IMG/VR virus record: IMGVR_UViG_3300036806_000303
Span: 1-37,347 of that record
Length of the DNA: 37,347 bases
Direction: 5' to 3' (one strand)
Origin: a virus
The notes under the pieces: generated by a model
Databases searched by the model: none
What the model was told of the DNA's origin: nothing
What the model saw: only the letters and a program-made list of their open reading frames with translations
Program-made: the position numbers and the translations under genes
In this document: positions 12,852-22,519 of the stretch, piece after piece
Layout of the letters: the number at the start of each line of letters is the position of its first letter
Numbering within the stretch: the stretch's first letter is position 1

Positions 12852-12908
12852 TCAGCCGCGGGTGCCGGTCGTGCGGTGCTCGGAAGGCTTGAGAGGCTTC
12901 AGGTTCAT
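12852..12908 (-). CDS. Possible 18-residue coupled ORF
   Basis: ATG 12908 overlaps the TGA of the Gp37-like gene (ATGA) and encodes MNLKPLKPSEHRTTGTRG, ending just before the next start element. It is coupled in the right way but too short to judge. Confidence 0.3.
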   Translation of the reverse strand: MNLKPLKPSEHRTTGTRG

Positions 12909-14164
12909 TCGGCGTCGGCGGAGGTGACGAGCTGGCCGACCCGCTCGACGCCCATGTCGCCGATCGTGACGTCGAACCCGTAGATGCGTTGCGTCGTCGA
13001 CGCGATCGCCGGGCCGACCTTGTTCGAGGTGTTCACGGCGACGAGGTCGCCGATGTTGTAGTCGGCCCACGGCGTGAACTGGGCGAAGTTGTCGCCTTTC
13101 GCGGCCGGGGTGACGTAGACGAGCTCGCGCGGCTTGCTGCGCAGCTTCGTCTCGGTCTTCCAGAGCTGGTGGTAGAGCGGCAGCGCCGCCTTGCCGTCGT
13201 CGTCGTCGTAGACGCGGGCCTGCGCGAACGTGCCGTACTTGACGCGCGAGTTGAGGGCGAGTGACTGGAACGTCTCGAGGCCGGCCTCGGTGCCGGTCAC
13301 GTTCGCGAACCAGTGGTCGAGGCCGTACTTCGGGCCGATCTCGTAGACCATCCGGTTGCCGAGCGTCGACATATCCAGCATCCGCGTGACCGCGGCCGTG
13401 TTCTTGAGGCCGGTGTCGTAGTCGAAGTGGACGGTGCCCGACACGTCGGCGCCGGCGACGTCGACGACGTTCATCACGCCCATCACGCCTGCGGCGGCGC
13501 CGAGCGAGGTGTCGGTCGGGGTGAGGATCACGTCGGCGGCGCCGGTGTCGGTGATCGTCGACATCAGGTCGCCGATCGTCATCGGCGAGTCGTTGATCAG
13601 CGCCCAGATGTTCACGGTCGCCGCGAACGTCCCCGTCGTGTAGTCGATCGGGAACGTCGCCGGCGTGTACGGGGTGCCGAGCAGCGTCACCGTGTTGTCC
13701 TCGAACGTCTCGCTCGAGCTGATCGCCGCGTGCAGCAGCGTGGCCGCGTCGATCGTCGGGTTGCCGGAGCCGTCGGTGCCGGTGACGGCGAGGAAGTCCC
13801 AGTCGGCGATGTGGCCGGTCAGGTCGAACACGTTGCGGTACTGGAGCCGGATCAGCGGGTCGAACGCCGTCACCGTCAGCTTCGGGTCGGTGCCTTCGTC
13901 GCCGGTCCACGAGCACGTCCAGACGAGGCAGTAGGCGACGAGGACGCCGTCCTTGTAGACCTTGATGCCGCGCGAGCCGGGAAACATTTGCGGGTCGCCG
14001 TCGGTCCAGGCGGTGTAGAGCTGCGCCTGGTCGGACGGCAGCGTCACCGTGATCTGCGTCGGCTTGTTCAGCCGCACCTTGATCTGCGTCTCGAGCGCGA
14101 TCGTGGTCAGATCGTCGAGCAGCGTGTCGGTCAGGACATCGGTGAGGTGAACCGTGTACGCCAC
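12905..14164 (-). CDS. Gp37-like tail (baseplate hub) protein
   Basis: 419 residues, GTG start. The pattern matches the Siphovirus Gp37-like family (first known from Rhodococcus phage ReqiPepy6). An N-terminal beta region has QIKVRLNKPTQITVTLPSDQ, then GIKVYKDGVLVAYCLVWTC, followed by TVTAFDPLIRLQYRNV. Later come TFAQARVYDDDDG and a C-terminal TPWADYNIGDLVAVNTSN, IYGFDVTIGD. Members form the tail hub below the distal tail protein. Gene order (tape measure, small protein, Dit-like, this) agrees. The GTG lies 8 bases after the stop of the Dit-like gene. Confidence 0.75.
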   Translation of the reverse strand: MAYTVHLTDVLTDTLLDDLTTIALETQIKVRLNKPTQITVTLPSDQAQLYTAWTDGDPQMFPGSRGIKVYKDGVLVAYCLVWTCSWTGDEGTDPKLTVTAFDPLIRLQYRNVFDLTGHIADWDFLAVTGTDGSGNPTIDAATLLHAAISSSETFEDNTVTLLGTPYTPATFPIDYTTGTFAATVNIWALINDSPMTIGDLMSTITDTGAADVILTPTDTSLGAAAGVMGVMNVVDVAGADVSGTVHFDYDTGLKNTAAVTRMLDMSTLGNRMVYEIGPKYGLDHWFANVTGTEAGLETFQSLALNSRVKYGTFAQARVYDDDDGKAALPLYHQLWKTETKLRSKPRELVYVTPAAKGDNFAQFTPWADYNIGDLVAVNTSNKVGPAIASTTQRIYGFDVTIGDMGVERVGQLVTSADAE

Positions 14165-14171
14165 GGTGGGC

Positions 14172-14630
14172 CTACGCGATCGCCGGGTCGGCTGCGACGA
14201 GGCCGAAGATGAACTGCTTGGGGCCTGGCGGCCCGCCGGGCCCGTTCGTGTAGTCGACGGCGATGTCGGAACGCACCGCGACCGAGTGCGACGCGCCGGT
14301 CGAGTCCGTCCACGCCCAGACGCCGTCGGCGGACTCGATGCTTTCGAGCGCGGCGATGAGCGCGTTGCACATCGCGGTCCGGGTCGGCGTGCCGGAGGCG
14401 GCGACGACGAGGCCGGTGACGGTGATCAGCCGCTCGTTCCGCAGCGACGGGTGCAGGATCGTGCCGGGCGCCTGCGGCTTCGGGTCGCGCGCGGTCCGCA
14501 GCGGCGCCTGCGCGAGCCCGTTCAGGTCGGTGAGCCAGTAGTAGTCGACCGTCGCGCCGAACGCCGGGTTGAAGCTGACGATGCCGCCCGGCGTGGTCAG
14601 CGTCGCCGCAGCATTGGTCTCGGCGCTCAC
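14172..14630 (-). CDS. Distal tail protein (Dit)-like
   Basis: 152 residues. The start GTG 14630 overlaps the TGA of the previous gene (GTGA), a coupling signature that decides against the longer upstream reading. The sequence VDYYWLTDLNGLAQAPLRTA, then LHPSLRNERLITVTGLVVAA, follows the N-terminal belt domain of siphovirus distal tail proteins: strand, 'DL.GL', then 'R.itltG'. Dit forms the ring joining tail tube to hub, and the gene lies in the expected place between tape measure and hub genes. The match is by pattern only. Confidence 0.6.
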   Translation of the reverse strand: MSAETNAAATLTTPGGIVSFNPAFGATVDYYWLTDLNGLAQAPLRTARDPKPQAPGTILHPSLRNERLITVTGLVVAASGTPTRTAMCNALIAALESIESADGVWAWTDSTGASHSVAVRSDIAVDYTNGPGGPPGPKQFIFGLVAADPAIA

Positions 14631-14977
14631 GTCAGCGGCAGCCGATACGCCCGGAACTTCAGCGTCGTCGACACCGACGGGTCGATGAAGACCGGGCCTC
14701 CGGACTGGTTGTAGGTCGCCACCGGCCACGGGCCGGCGTTGCGGGTGGCGCCGGCGGGGACGGTCACCGTCTTCGCGATCACCGACTGGCCGTCAACGGT
14801 CGCCGGGATCTCGAAGCCGACCGTCTGCGAGCCCGCGTCGGTCGAGACGATCTCGACCCAGGTCAGCCCGTCGTTGGAGTCGAGCTGGTTCTTGTTGGTC
14901 GCGTCCGCGTCGGTCTGGGCGGGCGGCGCGACACCGGCGCGGCTGAGCGCGGTGACAGGGATCGAGACGCGTGCCAT
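14627..14977 (-). CDS. Small tail-operon protein of unknown function
   Basis: 116 residues, MARVSIPVTALSRAGVAPPA and onward: a beta-rich small protein with no Cys. Similar 'R..IPVT.L.RAGVA' proteins occur in actinophage tail modules, and the C-terminus (DPSVSTTLKFRAYRLPLT) is strand-like. A CGATAGGC element ends 7 nt before the ATG. It overlaps the Dit-like gene by 4 bases. Likely a minor virion protein; function unknown. Confidence 0.55.
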   Translation of the reverse strand: MARVSIPVTALSRAGVAPPAQTDADATNKNQLDSNDGLTWVEIVSTDAGSQTVGFEIPATVDGQSVIAKTVTVPAGATRNAGPWPVATYNQSGGPVFIDPSVSTTLKFRAYRLPLT

Positions 14978-14984
14978 CGCCGCC

Positions 14985-14992
14985 GCCTATCG
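14985..14992 (-). promoter_or_regulatory. SAS-like start element (gene 14977)
   Basis: CGATAGGC in CGATAGGCGGCGGCG, ending 7 nt before the ATG. Confidence 0.85.
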
Positions 14993-15016
14993 GCGGCCGC
15001 GCGGCGGACGGGCCGC

Positions 15017-18000
15017 TCAGGTCGCGAAGGCGGAGCCCATCGCGTGCGCCGCATAGGACGCCTCACGCGACCCGTCGACCGACGGCGGATGCGGGAAATG
15101 CTGGTTGACGTTGACCATCACCGGCGGCTTCGAGCCCGGCGTGAAGTCGTTGCTGCCGTACTGGCCGTAGAACGACGCCTGCTCGGTCAGGAAGAACGCC
15201 TCGATGCCTTTCAGCAGGTCGCGCTGGTCCTTGACCAGCCGGGCGAGCTTCGTGTCGATCCCGGCGAGCAGCTTGTTCGCCGCCAACTGGAGCTTCATGT
15301 CGTGCTTCTCGGAGGCCCGCGCGACGATCCGCTTCAGATACGTCTGCTCGTGGCGGAGCGCGGCGATGTCGTCGCTGGTGGTGTTCGTGGTCTGCTCGGC
15401 CTTGTAGGCGTTGTTCAGCAGCTTCTTCCAGGTCGGGTCGTTCTTGAAGAAATCGGTCGGCGTCGCCTTCTCGCCCTTCTCGAGCACGCGCACCTTCTTG
15501 GCGTACTGGGTCAGCAGATCGTCGGCCTTCTTGTAGGCGACCGAGCCCTTGTCCTGCTTCGCCATGAACGACCGCAGCCACTTCTCGGCGGCCTCGTACG
15601 CCTTGATCTCGCGCGGCTTGCTGCCCGACTGGACCGCCGTGTTGATGTTGTGCTGGTAGCTCATCGGCAGGATCCCGCGGCCGCCGTTTCTGAGGCCCGC
15701 CGACGCGATCGAGGCGAGCTGCGACTTCGCCGCGTTGATCGCCGACAGCACCTCGCTGCGCTGCACGTCGTTGGTTGCCCGCTTGAAGTCGTCCCAGAGC
15801 CGTGCGATCTCCTCATGCAGCAGCGGCGCGACCTTCGAGTCCTCGCCGCGCGCCTGGAAGTACGCGATCTGTTCCTCGAGGTGGCCGAGCTTCGTGTCCT
15901 CGGAGGGATGGAAGTAATGCGGCGTCGACGAGCCCGACCCGGTGTGCGGGGCCGCGTTGGCGCCCTTCGGCATCGGGATCTTCGCGCCCTTCGGGATCTT
16001 TGTCGGCCCATGCTTCGCCAGCCACGCCGTCATCGCGGTGCCCTGGTTGCGGATCGGCTTGCCGTCGGGGCCGACCCATGCGCTGCCGTTCCAGCGCGCC
16101 GTCGTGGCGTCGTTGCCGGGCTTGAGGTCGGACGGCAGCAGCCCGTTCAGCAGCCCGTTCTTGCCGCCGAGGAGGTCGCCGAAGGCGATCTTGACGGCGT
16201 TCTCGGTGTTCTTCAGCGACGCCGGGTCGTAGCCGAACTTCAGGATCACCCGGACGTACTTCGGGTCGGTCGGGATCTTGTCGGTCTCGCGGGCGATCTG
16301 GGCGAGCGCGGTCGCGGTGCGCGCCAGCTTCGGGTTCGTCGCGCGCGCCTTGTCGGCGATCTTGTCCATCTTGTCGGCGAACATCTCCGCCTTCTGCGCC
16401 GGCGTGATCAACGCGACGCCCATCCCGCGCGCGCCGGCGACGACGATATGCGACGTCTTGTCGACACCGGTGCCGACCTTCACCAGCGACGCGACGAGCT
16501 GGTCGTTCTTCTTCTTCGCGAGCTCGGTCTGATGCTCGACGTCGACGTGCGCCTGCTTCAAGTTGTGCAGGTCGGTGAGCACCAGCCGGTTCGCTTCGCG
16601 CCACTGGGCCTGCGCCGTCTTCAACTGGAGCAACGCCTGCGCGTGCGCCTGGGTGCCGCGGGCGGCCCGTTCCTGCGCGCCGGCCTCCTTGAGCGACTGT
16701 CCGGCGTCGAAGCGGCTCGAACGGTCGTACTGGAGCTGGTTTCTGCCCTGGAACTCCGCCTGCTTAGCGGCGCTGACGTTGCGTCCTGCGGTCGCGGCCG
16801 CCGACGACAGCTTCATCAGCGACTCCGCCGTGTGGTCGGTCGAGTGGACGAGCTTGATCAGCGAGAGGCCGAGCCCGATCGCGCCGCCGAGCGCGGCGCC
16901 GGCGGGAACGGTGAGCGGGTCGAGCGGGCCGCCGAGCGTCCCGACCGTCGCGCCCAGCGCGGCGCCCTCGGCGACGTTGCCGAGCGTCGAGCCGACCATC
17001 GACCGGGTCGAGCCGTGACGGCCGCCGATCATCGACCGGACACCGAACGACGCGCCGATCGCGCCCGCGATCAGCGGATTCTTCATCTGAAGCATCTGGC
17101 CGACCATCAGGCCGCCGCCGGCGCCCATCAGCATGTTCGTGAGCCCCGACGCGCGGCCGCTGTTCAGGCCGGGGATCATCATCGGCGCCATCATCAGCGC
17201 GCCGCCGTACATCATCGAACGGTTGCCGAACTCCGGCGAGTTCATGAAGTTGCCGAACCGCTGGAACGGCGCGCGCGCCGACGCGGCCATCGCCCGCGCA
17301 CGCGCGAACGACGCCTGCTTCTCCGCCAGGAAGATCTCGTTGTCGAGCGGCGCCGCCAGCCCCATCGGGTCGACCTCGGACGGGCTGCGGAAGCTCGACA
17401 TCAGGCCGCCACGCAGACGCCCGTAGCGGAGCGTGCCGTTCGGGGTCTGCTGGGTGATCAGCGGCGACCCGACCGGCTCCGAGATGGGCCGGTTCGCGGC
17501 CATGTCGCGTTCGGCGATCTCGTCGGCGGTCAGCTTCCTGACCGACGAGTCGACGGTGTCGTAGGCGGCCGCCTGCTGCTGTGTCTTCTCGACGAGCTGC
17601 TGCGCCTGCGGAAGCATCTGCTGGATCTCGCCGCGCATCGCGCGCAGCGACCGGACCGCGTTGGCCTGCGGCGTCGTCGCGGCGGCGATCGCCTTCTGCG
17701 CGTCCGCTGAAGCGGTCGCCTGCTCCGCCGCGAGCTGCTCCTCCCGCGCAAGCGCGGCCTGGTCGGCCGCGGCCTTCTGCGCTGCCTCCGCCGACAGGGT
17801 CGTCTGCTCGGCCTCCTGCCGGCGCGCCGTCTCGACCTTCGTCGCCGCCGTCGCTTCACGCTGCGCCGACGACGCCGCCATGTTCGCGGCGTCTGCGAGT
17901 TTCCGCTTCGCGACGGCCTGCGCTTCGAGCTCCTTGACAGCGCCCGCCTGGCCGGCCTGTGGCAACGCACGCGTGATGCTCAGCGGCTTCAGCTCCTCGA

Positions 18001-21000
18001 GCGTGGCCGCCTTCTGCTTCGCCAGCGCCGGCAGGTCGGCGCGCCAGAGGTTGCCTTCCTCGTCGGCGTAATGCGGGACGCCGCCGATCATCTGCAGGTC
18101 GGTCGGCACGACGCCGTTGCTCAGGTCGCGCATCTGCCGGTTCAGCTTCGTGACCCGGCTCTGCAAGTCGGCCCGCCGCGTCTGCTGCGCCTTCGTGAGC
18201 TTCGTCGTCGACCGCGCTTGGCTGAGCGCGCTCCGCGCGTCCTTCGCGACCTGGTCGGCGACCCGCGCCTGCTCGGTCAAGCTGTTCGCACGCGAGCGCA
18301 ACGCGGCCGCCGACGTGCGCCGCGTCTCCGCCTCCACGCGGGCCTCGTCGGCGCGGCCGCGCGCGGCGGCCGCCTCCTCCGGGCTCGCGACAGAGCCGGC
18401 CGTGCGCACGACCATCGGCCCCTGACGGCCGCCTTCGATCAGGCCGCGCGCGGTGACGGTGGTCGGGTAGACGTATTCGCTGGCCGGCAGCGGCGCCGTC
18501 GAGGGGCGGCCCCGTTGCGCATTGGGGCGCAGCACCGTCGAGCCGGGGCCGAGCTGGCCGAGCTCGTCGAGGCGGGCCTGCTCGGCCGCGGTCGGCAGGA
18601 ACCACTGGCCGCCGCGGTTGACGTGCAGCTTGCCGCCGATCATCGCCGTCTGCAGCTGGGCGCCGCCGACCGGGATCGGGGCGCGGCCGGAGCCGTAGCC
18701 GCCGGTCGCGGCCGCGTTCGCGGCGGCGGCTTCGCGCTGGGCGAGCTTCTTCGCGAGCCGGTCGGCCTGCGCCCGCGCGAACGCCGCCCGGCGGGCCGGC
18801 GTCTCGCCGACCTGGGCTGCGAGCCGCTGCGAATAGTTGCCCGACGCCGCCCCGGAGACGAGCTGGCCGCGGGCGGCGAGGTCGGCTTCGGCCTGGGCGA
18901 GCATCTGCTCGAGCTCCGCATCGGACGCGTTGGCGAGGCCGGGCCAGGCCGGGTTGCCCTTGTAGTTGAAGCCGCGGCGTGCGCTCTGCTCCGCCGCGAT
19001 CCGGCGCACCTTGTCGCGGGCCTGGTTCGCCGAGACCTGCAGCTTGTCGAGCGCCGCCCCGCCGACAGACGTGCCGGACACGATCGCGGTCGGTGCCGCA
19101 GCCGCGGCCGCCGCGGCGGCCGGCGCGCGACGTTCAGCCTCGGTGTAGGCGCGGCGGGCCGCGCCGACGCGCCGCTGCGACTCCATCACCGCGTCGGGGC
19201 CGGTCGGAAGCAGCGAGACAGGCAGCCCGCCGCGGCCGGGGCCGGAGCCGCCGCGGACACCGGTCGCGGCGATGTTCTTCTCGTTGGCGATCGCCTGGTT
19301 GACGCCGATCAGCCGGTCACGGGCCGCCTGGATCTGCTCCGAGGTGTGCACCGGCTTGCCGCTGGTCGGGTGCTTCGCCTCGATGTAGCTGACAAGCGCC
19401 TGCTGCTGCTCCTGCAGCGGCGACAGCTTCGCGCCGAGCAGGCCGCCGGTGACGCCGGGCAGGCCGCCGCCGAGCGCGAGTCGGTCAGACGACGAGAGCC
19501 CCTGCTGGAACTGGTCGAGCCGTGCAACCTCGGCGACCGGCAGCCCGTACCGGGACGCGATCCGCTCGTAGAGCGCCTGGCTTCCGGCCGCCGACGCCGC
19601 CGGTGCTGCGACCGGCGCGGACGGCTGCACGATCCTGCTCAATCGTCCCGACTGGTAGCCCTGTTGCAGCTTCTCGGTGGCGGCGGCGAGATCGTTGGTG
19701 GCCGCGGTCTCCGTCTCGAGCGCGGCCGCGCGATCCTGCGACGCCGCGATCGCGTCCTTCGTCGTCGCGATGCCTGCGTCCTCGACGCCGGCGAGCTCCG
19801 CCTGCGCCTCCGCCTCCGTGGCGACCGCGTTGGCGTTCGTGTCGTGCGCCTCCGCCTCGGCGAGCTTCTGCTTCTTGCGGAGATCGGTGACCGTCCCGTG
19901 GGCGGCGCCGATCCGCTGGTCGAGCGCGGCGAGGTCGCCCTGCCGCCAGACCGGGACGATCCCGGCGACCGCGGCGCCGCCGGCGACGGGTGCGCGGCCG
20001 CTGCCGATCCCGCCGAGCGACGCCTTCGCCTTCTCGGCTTCGGTCTGGACGGCGCGGAGCGGGTTGAGAACCTCGTGGTTGATCGTCTTCGCGAACCCGA
20101 GCGCCTTGCGGAGCAGCAGCAGCTCGACGAGCAGCTTCAGCGAGTGGCCGGCGCCGCCGAACGCGCGGTCGGCGAGGTGCATGATCTCGCCCGCCTGGTG
20201 CATCGCGGCCGCGAACACCTTGGCCGCCTCGCCGGCGTCGTGGAGCGCTTCCTTCAGGTCGCGGGTGACGCGGGCCTGGTTGGCCGCTTTGCCGATCCAG
20301 TTCGAGAATCCGTCGGCGGCCTTGATCGTCGTCGGCAGCAACACGTCGCCGAGCTGGATCTTCAACACCTGCGCCGACGCCTTCAGCTTGTCGAACGCGT
20401 ACTCGGCGGTATGCACCTGCGCCTGCCAGCGCGAGTTGAACATCTGGGCGGTGCCCTCACGCGAGATCAGGTTGAACCGCTCGCGGAGCTGGCCGAGATG
20501 GGTGAGCAGATCGAGGATCGTCGTGTAGGAGCGGCCGCCACCGAAGGCGCGCTCGAGGATCGCGTGCTGCTGCTGGGCGTCGTAGCCGGACGTCTTCAGC
20601 TTCTCGGAGAGCAACTCGAGCGCCGGGACGAGCCCCTCAGACGCCATCTTGCGGCCGAGCTCGCCGGACGCCAGGCCGATCGAGCGGAGCTCCTTCTCGG
20701 CCTTCGGCGTCTGCACCGACAGCAACGCGATCGAATACCGCAGCCGGGTCGCGGCCAGCTCGGCCGGGGTGCCGTGAATCGTCAACGTCGCGAGCGCCGC
20801 GCCGAGTCCTTGCAGGTCGACGCCGGCGTGCTTGGCGGCCGGGATCACACCGGAGGCGAGCGCCTTGGTCAGATCCTCCATGCGCGTGTTGCCGGCGCCG
20901 ACGATCGCGTCGAGGGTGCCCATCGCCTGGCCGAGCTCCTGCGAGCCGCGGATCCCCGACTTCTGCGACGCAACGAGCGCGTTGACGGTCGCCTCGAGAT

Positions 21001-21670
21001 CGGAGTGGCCGAGCCGTGCGCCCTTCGCCGCCGTCGTCAGCACCTTCAACGCGGCCGCGCCTGCGTAGCCGGACGACTCGACCCGGTACAGCCCCTTCGA
21101 CAGCTCCATCGGCCCGGTCGCCAGCGGCCCCGACAGCCGCTTGACCGCCTCGGTCATCCGGTTGACCTCGCCGCGCGACTTCAACGCCTGCGTCTGGATC
21201 AGCCGCATCTCGCCCTGGAAGTCGGAGCTCGCCTTCACCGCCGCGTGGACGGCGTAGACGAAGCCGGCGCCGCCGAGGAACGCGTTGCTTGCGAACGTCA
21301 GCGCCCGGCCCATCCCCATGCCGCGGACGCCGCCGGCGATCATCCCGCGCTCGAACCGCGACATCGACGCCGTCGACTGGTTCTGCACGTCGTTCAGGCG
21401 GCGCATCTCGCCGATGTAGGTGGCGAGCGCGGTCCGCGCCTCCAACGTCGCCGCCGACGTCGTCCGAAGAATCCTCTGGTAGCGCTCCTGCGCGACCCCT
21501 GCGCGCAGCGTCCGCTCGGCGATCTCGCCGGCTGCCCCCGACATTCCCGCAGCGGTCCGCGCGAAGGTGCCCTCAGCCGCCGCGAGTTCCGCGTTGAACG
21601 CGGTGCTCTCGACGCCGAGGACGACCTTCGCGGCCGCTGCGGTGAAGCCACCGAGGGAGCCGAACGCCAT
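15017..21670 (-). CDS. Tape measure protein
   Basis: 2217 residues, by far the largest gene. It sets tail length and is ejected ahead of the DNA. Residues about 90-330 carry the TP901-type tape measure core (VKASSDFQGEMRLIQTQALK, GPLATGPMELSKGLYRVESS, GVIPAAKHAGVDLQGLGAAL). A long Ala/Arg/Gln-rich helical middle includes a coiled-coil stretch at about 1090-1410. Hydrophobic, Gly/Met-rich helices lie at about 1475-1605 (SMMYGGALMMAPMMIPGLNS, GAALGGAIGLGLSLIKLV). The C-terminus is Lys-rich. At the usual 0.15 nm per residue the tail would be about 0.33 micrometre. ATG 21670 is 2 bases after the stop of the second chaperone ORF. Confidence 0.95.
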   Translation of the reverse strand: MAFGSLGGFTAAAAKVVLGVESTAFNAELAAAEGTFARTAAGMSGAAGEIAERTLRAGVAQERYQRILRTTSAATLEARTALATYIGEMRRLNDVQNQSTASMSRFERGMIAGGVRGMGMGRALTFASNAFLGGAGFVYAVHAAVKASSDFQGEMRLIQTQALKSRGEVNRMTEAVKRLSGPLATGPMELSKGLYRVESSGYAGAAALKVLTTAAKGARLGHSDLEATVNALVASQKSGIRGSQELGQAMGTLDAIVGAGNTRMEDLTKALASGVIPAAKHAGVDLQGLGAALATLTIHGTPAELAATRLRYSIALLSVQTPKAEKELRSIGLASGELGRKMASEGLVPALELLSEKLKTSGYDAQQQHAILERAFGGGRSYTTILDLLTHLGQLRERFNLISREGTAQMFNSRWQAQVHTAEYAFDKLKASAQVLKIQLGDVLLPTTIKAADGFSNWIGKAANQARVTRDLKEALHDAGEAAKVFAAAMHQAGEIMHLADRAFGGAGHSLKLLVELLLLRKALGFAKTINHEVLNPLRAVQTEAEKAKASLGGIGSGRAPVAGGAAVAGIVPVWRQGDLAALDQRIGAAHGTVTDLRKKQKLAEAEAHDTNANAVATEAEAQAELAGVEDAGIATTKDAIAASQDRAAALETETAATNDLAAATEKLQQGYQSGRLSRIVQPSAPVAAPAASAAGSQALYERIASRYGLPVAEVARLDQFQQGLSSSDRLALGGGLPGVTGGLLGAKLSPLQEQQQALVSYIEAKHPTSGKPVHTSEQIQAARDRLIGVNQAIANEKNIAATGVRGGSGPGRGGLPVSLLPTGPDAVMESQRRVGAARRAYTEAERRAPAAAAAAAAAPTAIVSGTSVGGAALDKLQVSANQARDKVRRIAAEQSARRGFNYKGNPAWPGLANASDAELEQMLAQAEADLAARGQLVSGAASGNYSQRLAAQVGETPARRAAFARAQADRLAKKLAQREAAAANAAATGGYGSGRAPIPVGGAQLQTAMIGGKLHVNRGGQWFLPTAAEQARLDELGQLGPGSTVLRPNAQRGRPSTAPLPASEYVYPTTVTARGLIEGGRQGPMVVRTAGSVASPEEAAAARGRADEARVEAETRRTSAAALRSRANSLTEQARVADQVAKDARSALSQARSTTKLTKAQQTRRADLQSRVTKLNRQMRDLSNGVVPTDLQMIGGVPHYADEEGNLWRADLPALAKQKAATLEELKPLSITRALPQAGQAGAVKELEAQAVAKRKLADAANMAASSAQREATAATKVETARRQEAEQTTLSAEAAQKAAADQAALAREEQLAAEQATASADAQKAIAAATTPQANAVRSLRAMRGEIQQMLPQAQQLVEKTQQQAAAYDTVDSSVRKLTADEIAERDMAANRPISEPVGSPLITQQTPNGTLRYGRLRGGLMSSFRSPSEVDPMGLAAPLDNEIFLAEKQASFARARAMAASARAPFQRFGNFMNSPEFGNRSMMYGGALMMAPMMIPGLNSGRASGLTNMLMGAGGGLMVGQMLQMKNPLIAGAIGASFGVRSMIGGRHGSTRSMVGSTLGNVAEGAALGATVGTLGGPLDPLTVPAGAALGGAIGLGLSLIKLVHSTDHTAESLMKLSSAAATAGRNVSAAKQAEFQGRNQLQYDRSSRFDAGQSLKEAGAQERAARGTQAHAQALLQLKTAQAQWREANRLVLTDLHNLKQAHVDVEHQTELAKKKNDQLVASLVKVGTGVDKTSHIVVAGARGMGVALITPAQKAEMFADKMDKIADKARATNPKLARTATALAQIARETDKIPTDPKYVRVILKFGYDPASLKNTENAVKIAFGDLLGGKNGLLNGLLPSDLKPGNDATTARWNGSAWVGPDGKPIRNQGTAMTAWLAKHGPTKIPKGAKIPMPKGANAAPHTGSGSSTPHYFHPSEDTKLGHLEEQIAYFQARGEDSKVAPLLHEEIARLWDDFKRATNDVQRSEVLSAINAAKSQLASIASAGLRNGGRGILPMSYQHNINTAVQSGSKPREIKAYEAAEKWLRSFMAKQDKGSVAYKKADDLLTQYAKKVRVLEKGEKATPTDFFKNDPTWKKLLNNAYKAEQTTNTTSDDIAALRHEQTYLKRIVARASEKHDMKLQLAANKLLAGIDTKLARLVKDQRDLLKGIEAFFLTEQASFYGQYGSNDFTPGSKPPVMVNVNQHFPHPPSVDGSREASYAAHAMGSAFAT

Positions 21671-21672
21671 CG

Positions 21673-21972
21673 CTAGCGCCGACCCCCGATCCGGTTAGCC
21701 ATCGGGTCGACGCCGAACGTCTCGGCGTGGCGCCGACGCGCCTCTTCCATCGCCTGCTGCATCACCGGGTCGGTGATCTCGCCCGGCTTGCGGTTGCGCT
21801 CGACCTCGGCCTCCTGCTCAGCCTCGATCTGGGCGGCCGTATAGGCGTCGAAATAGATCAACGACGCCTCCTCGATGCAGAACTGCGTCACTTCGTCCTC
21901 GCCCTCGAACCCGCAGCCGCACTCACACGAGGCCCAGGTCAACCGAGGAAAGGGCGTCTTGGAGCGCCGCAC
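21673..21972 (-). CDS. Tail assembly chaperone, downstream frame (likely made by frameshift)
   Basis: Open frame of 99 residues overlapping the end of the upstream chaperone ORF by 50 bases and ending just before the tape measure gene, the classic place of the second chaperone frame. It has SCECGCGFEGEDEVTQFCIE and an acidic helical C-terminus (TAAQIEAEQEAEVERNRKPG). The nominal GTG at 21972 has no Shine-Dalgarno sequence, which suggests it is read as an extension of the upstream protein. The frame is +1 (equivalently -2) relative to the upstream ORF, not the common -1. A candidate slip region is GCCCTTTCC near 21949-21957. The exact site is inferred. Confidence 0.65.
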   Translation of the reverse strand: MRRSKTPFPRLTWASCECGCGFEGEDEVTQFCIEEASLIYFDAYTAAQIEAEQEAEVERNRKPGEITDPVMQQAMEEARRRHAETFGVDPMANRIGGRR

Positions 21973-22519
21973 ATGCGCTGCAATCCGGATCGCAGTCGTG
22001 GAAGTGACGAAATCGCTCCCACGAAGACAGCGGCTCGATGCCCAGACGCACCCCGCGGGCGTCGTAGTCGATCTCGCGGAGCATCACGCCGCCCAGCCAT
22101 TCCTTGTCCGGCGCCGGAAACTCCGGGTCGTTCAGGTCGTCCATCGTCAGCAGCACGCCGTAGACGCGGGCCGACTCGACGATCAGATGCTTCTGGATCT
22201 CGACGACGTCGTCGATCGCTTTCCGCAGCGCCGAGCTCTCGTCGTCGAGCAGCTCGGCGTCGGTGCGCTTCTCCTCGCCGTCCTGCGCGTCGTTGGCCTT
22301 CTTCAGCTCGTCGGTGACGACGCCGCGCAGCCCGGCCGGATGCGCCGCCGCCTTCAACGCGGCCGCGCGAAGCCGCTCCGGCACCGCGTCGTTCTTGATC
22401 AGCTCGGTGAGGTCCGGGATCCGAACCTCGACGCCGGCCATGCCGGACGGCGGCGTGACCTTGTGCCACGCACGATTCTGCGCCTTCCAGCCTTTCTTAC
22501 TGGTGGTGCTCGCTGCCAT
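21923..22519 (-). CDS. Tail assembly chaperone, upstream frame
   Basis: 198 residues from ATG 22519. The N-terminal half has WHKVTPPSGMAGVEVRIPDL, then TELIKNDAVPERLRAAAL, the 'LPSG..v.vr.p.l..ll..g.iP..L' pattern of actinophage tail assembly chaperones. The middle is acidic and helical (KANDAQDGEEKRTDAELLDD). Near the end come WERFRHFHDCDPDCSACAAL, three Cys and two His just before the possible frameshift. These proteins coat the tape measure during tail assembly. The gene sits between the tail tube and tape measure genes, as expected. Its start overlaps the small gene 22497-22670. Confidence 0.75.
   Translation of the reverse strand: MAASTTSKKGWKAQNRAWHKVTPPSGMAGVEVRIPDLTELIKNDAVPERLRAAALKAAAHPAGLRGVVTDELKKANDAQDGEEKRTDAELLDDESSALRKAIDDVVEIQKHLIVESARVYGVLLTMDDLNDPEFPAPDKEWLGGVMLREIDYDARGVRLGIEPLSSWERFRHFHDCDPDCSACAALQDALSSVDLGLV

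Noticed and set aside
15044-17710. 888-residue plus-strand open frame
   Set aside because: Antisense of the tape measure gene with Arg/Leu/Asp bias typical of high-G+C shadows.
18071-21676. 1201-residue plus-strand open frame
   Set aside because: Shadow of the tape measure gene: Arg/Ala/Gly-rich, no domains, no start element; the minus strand carries clear tape measure motifs.
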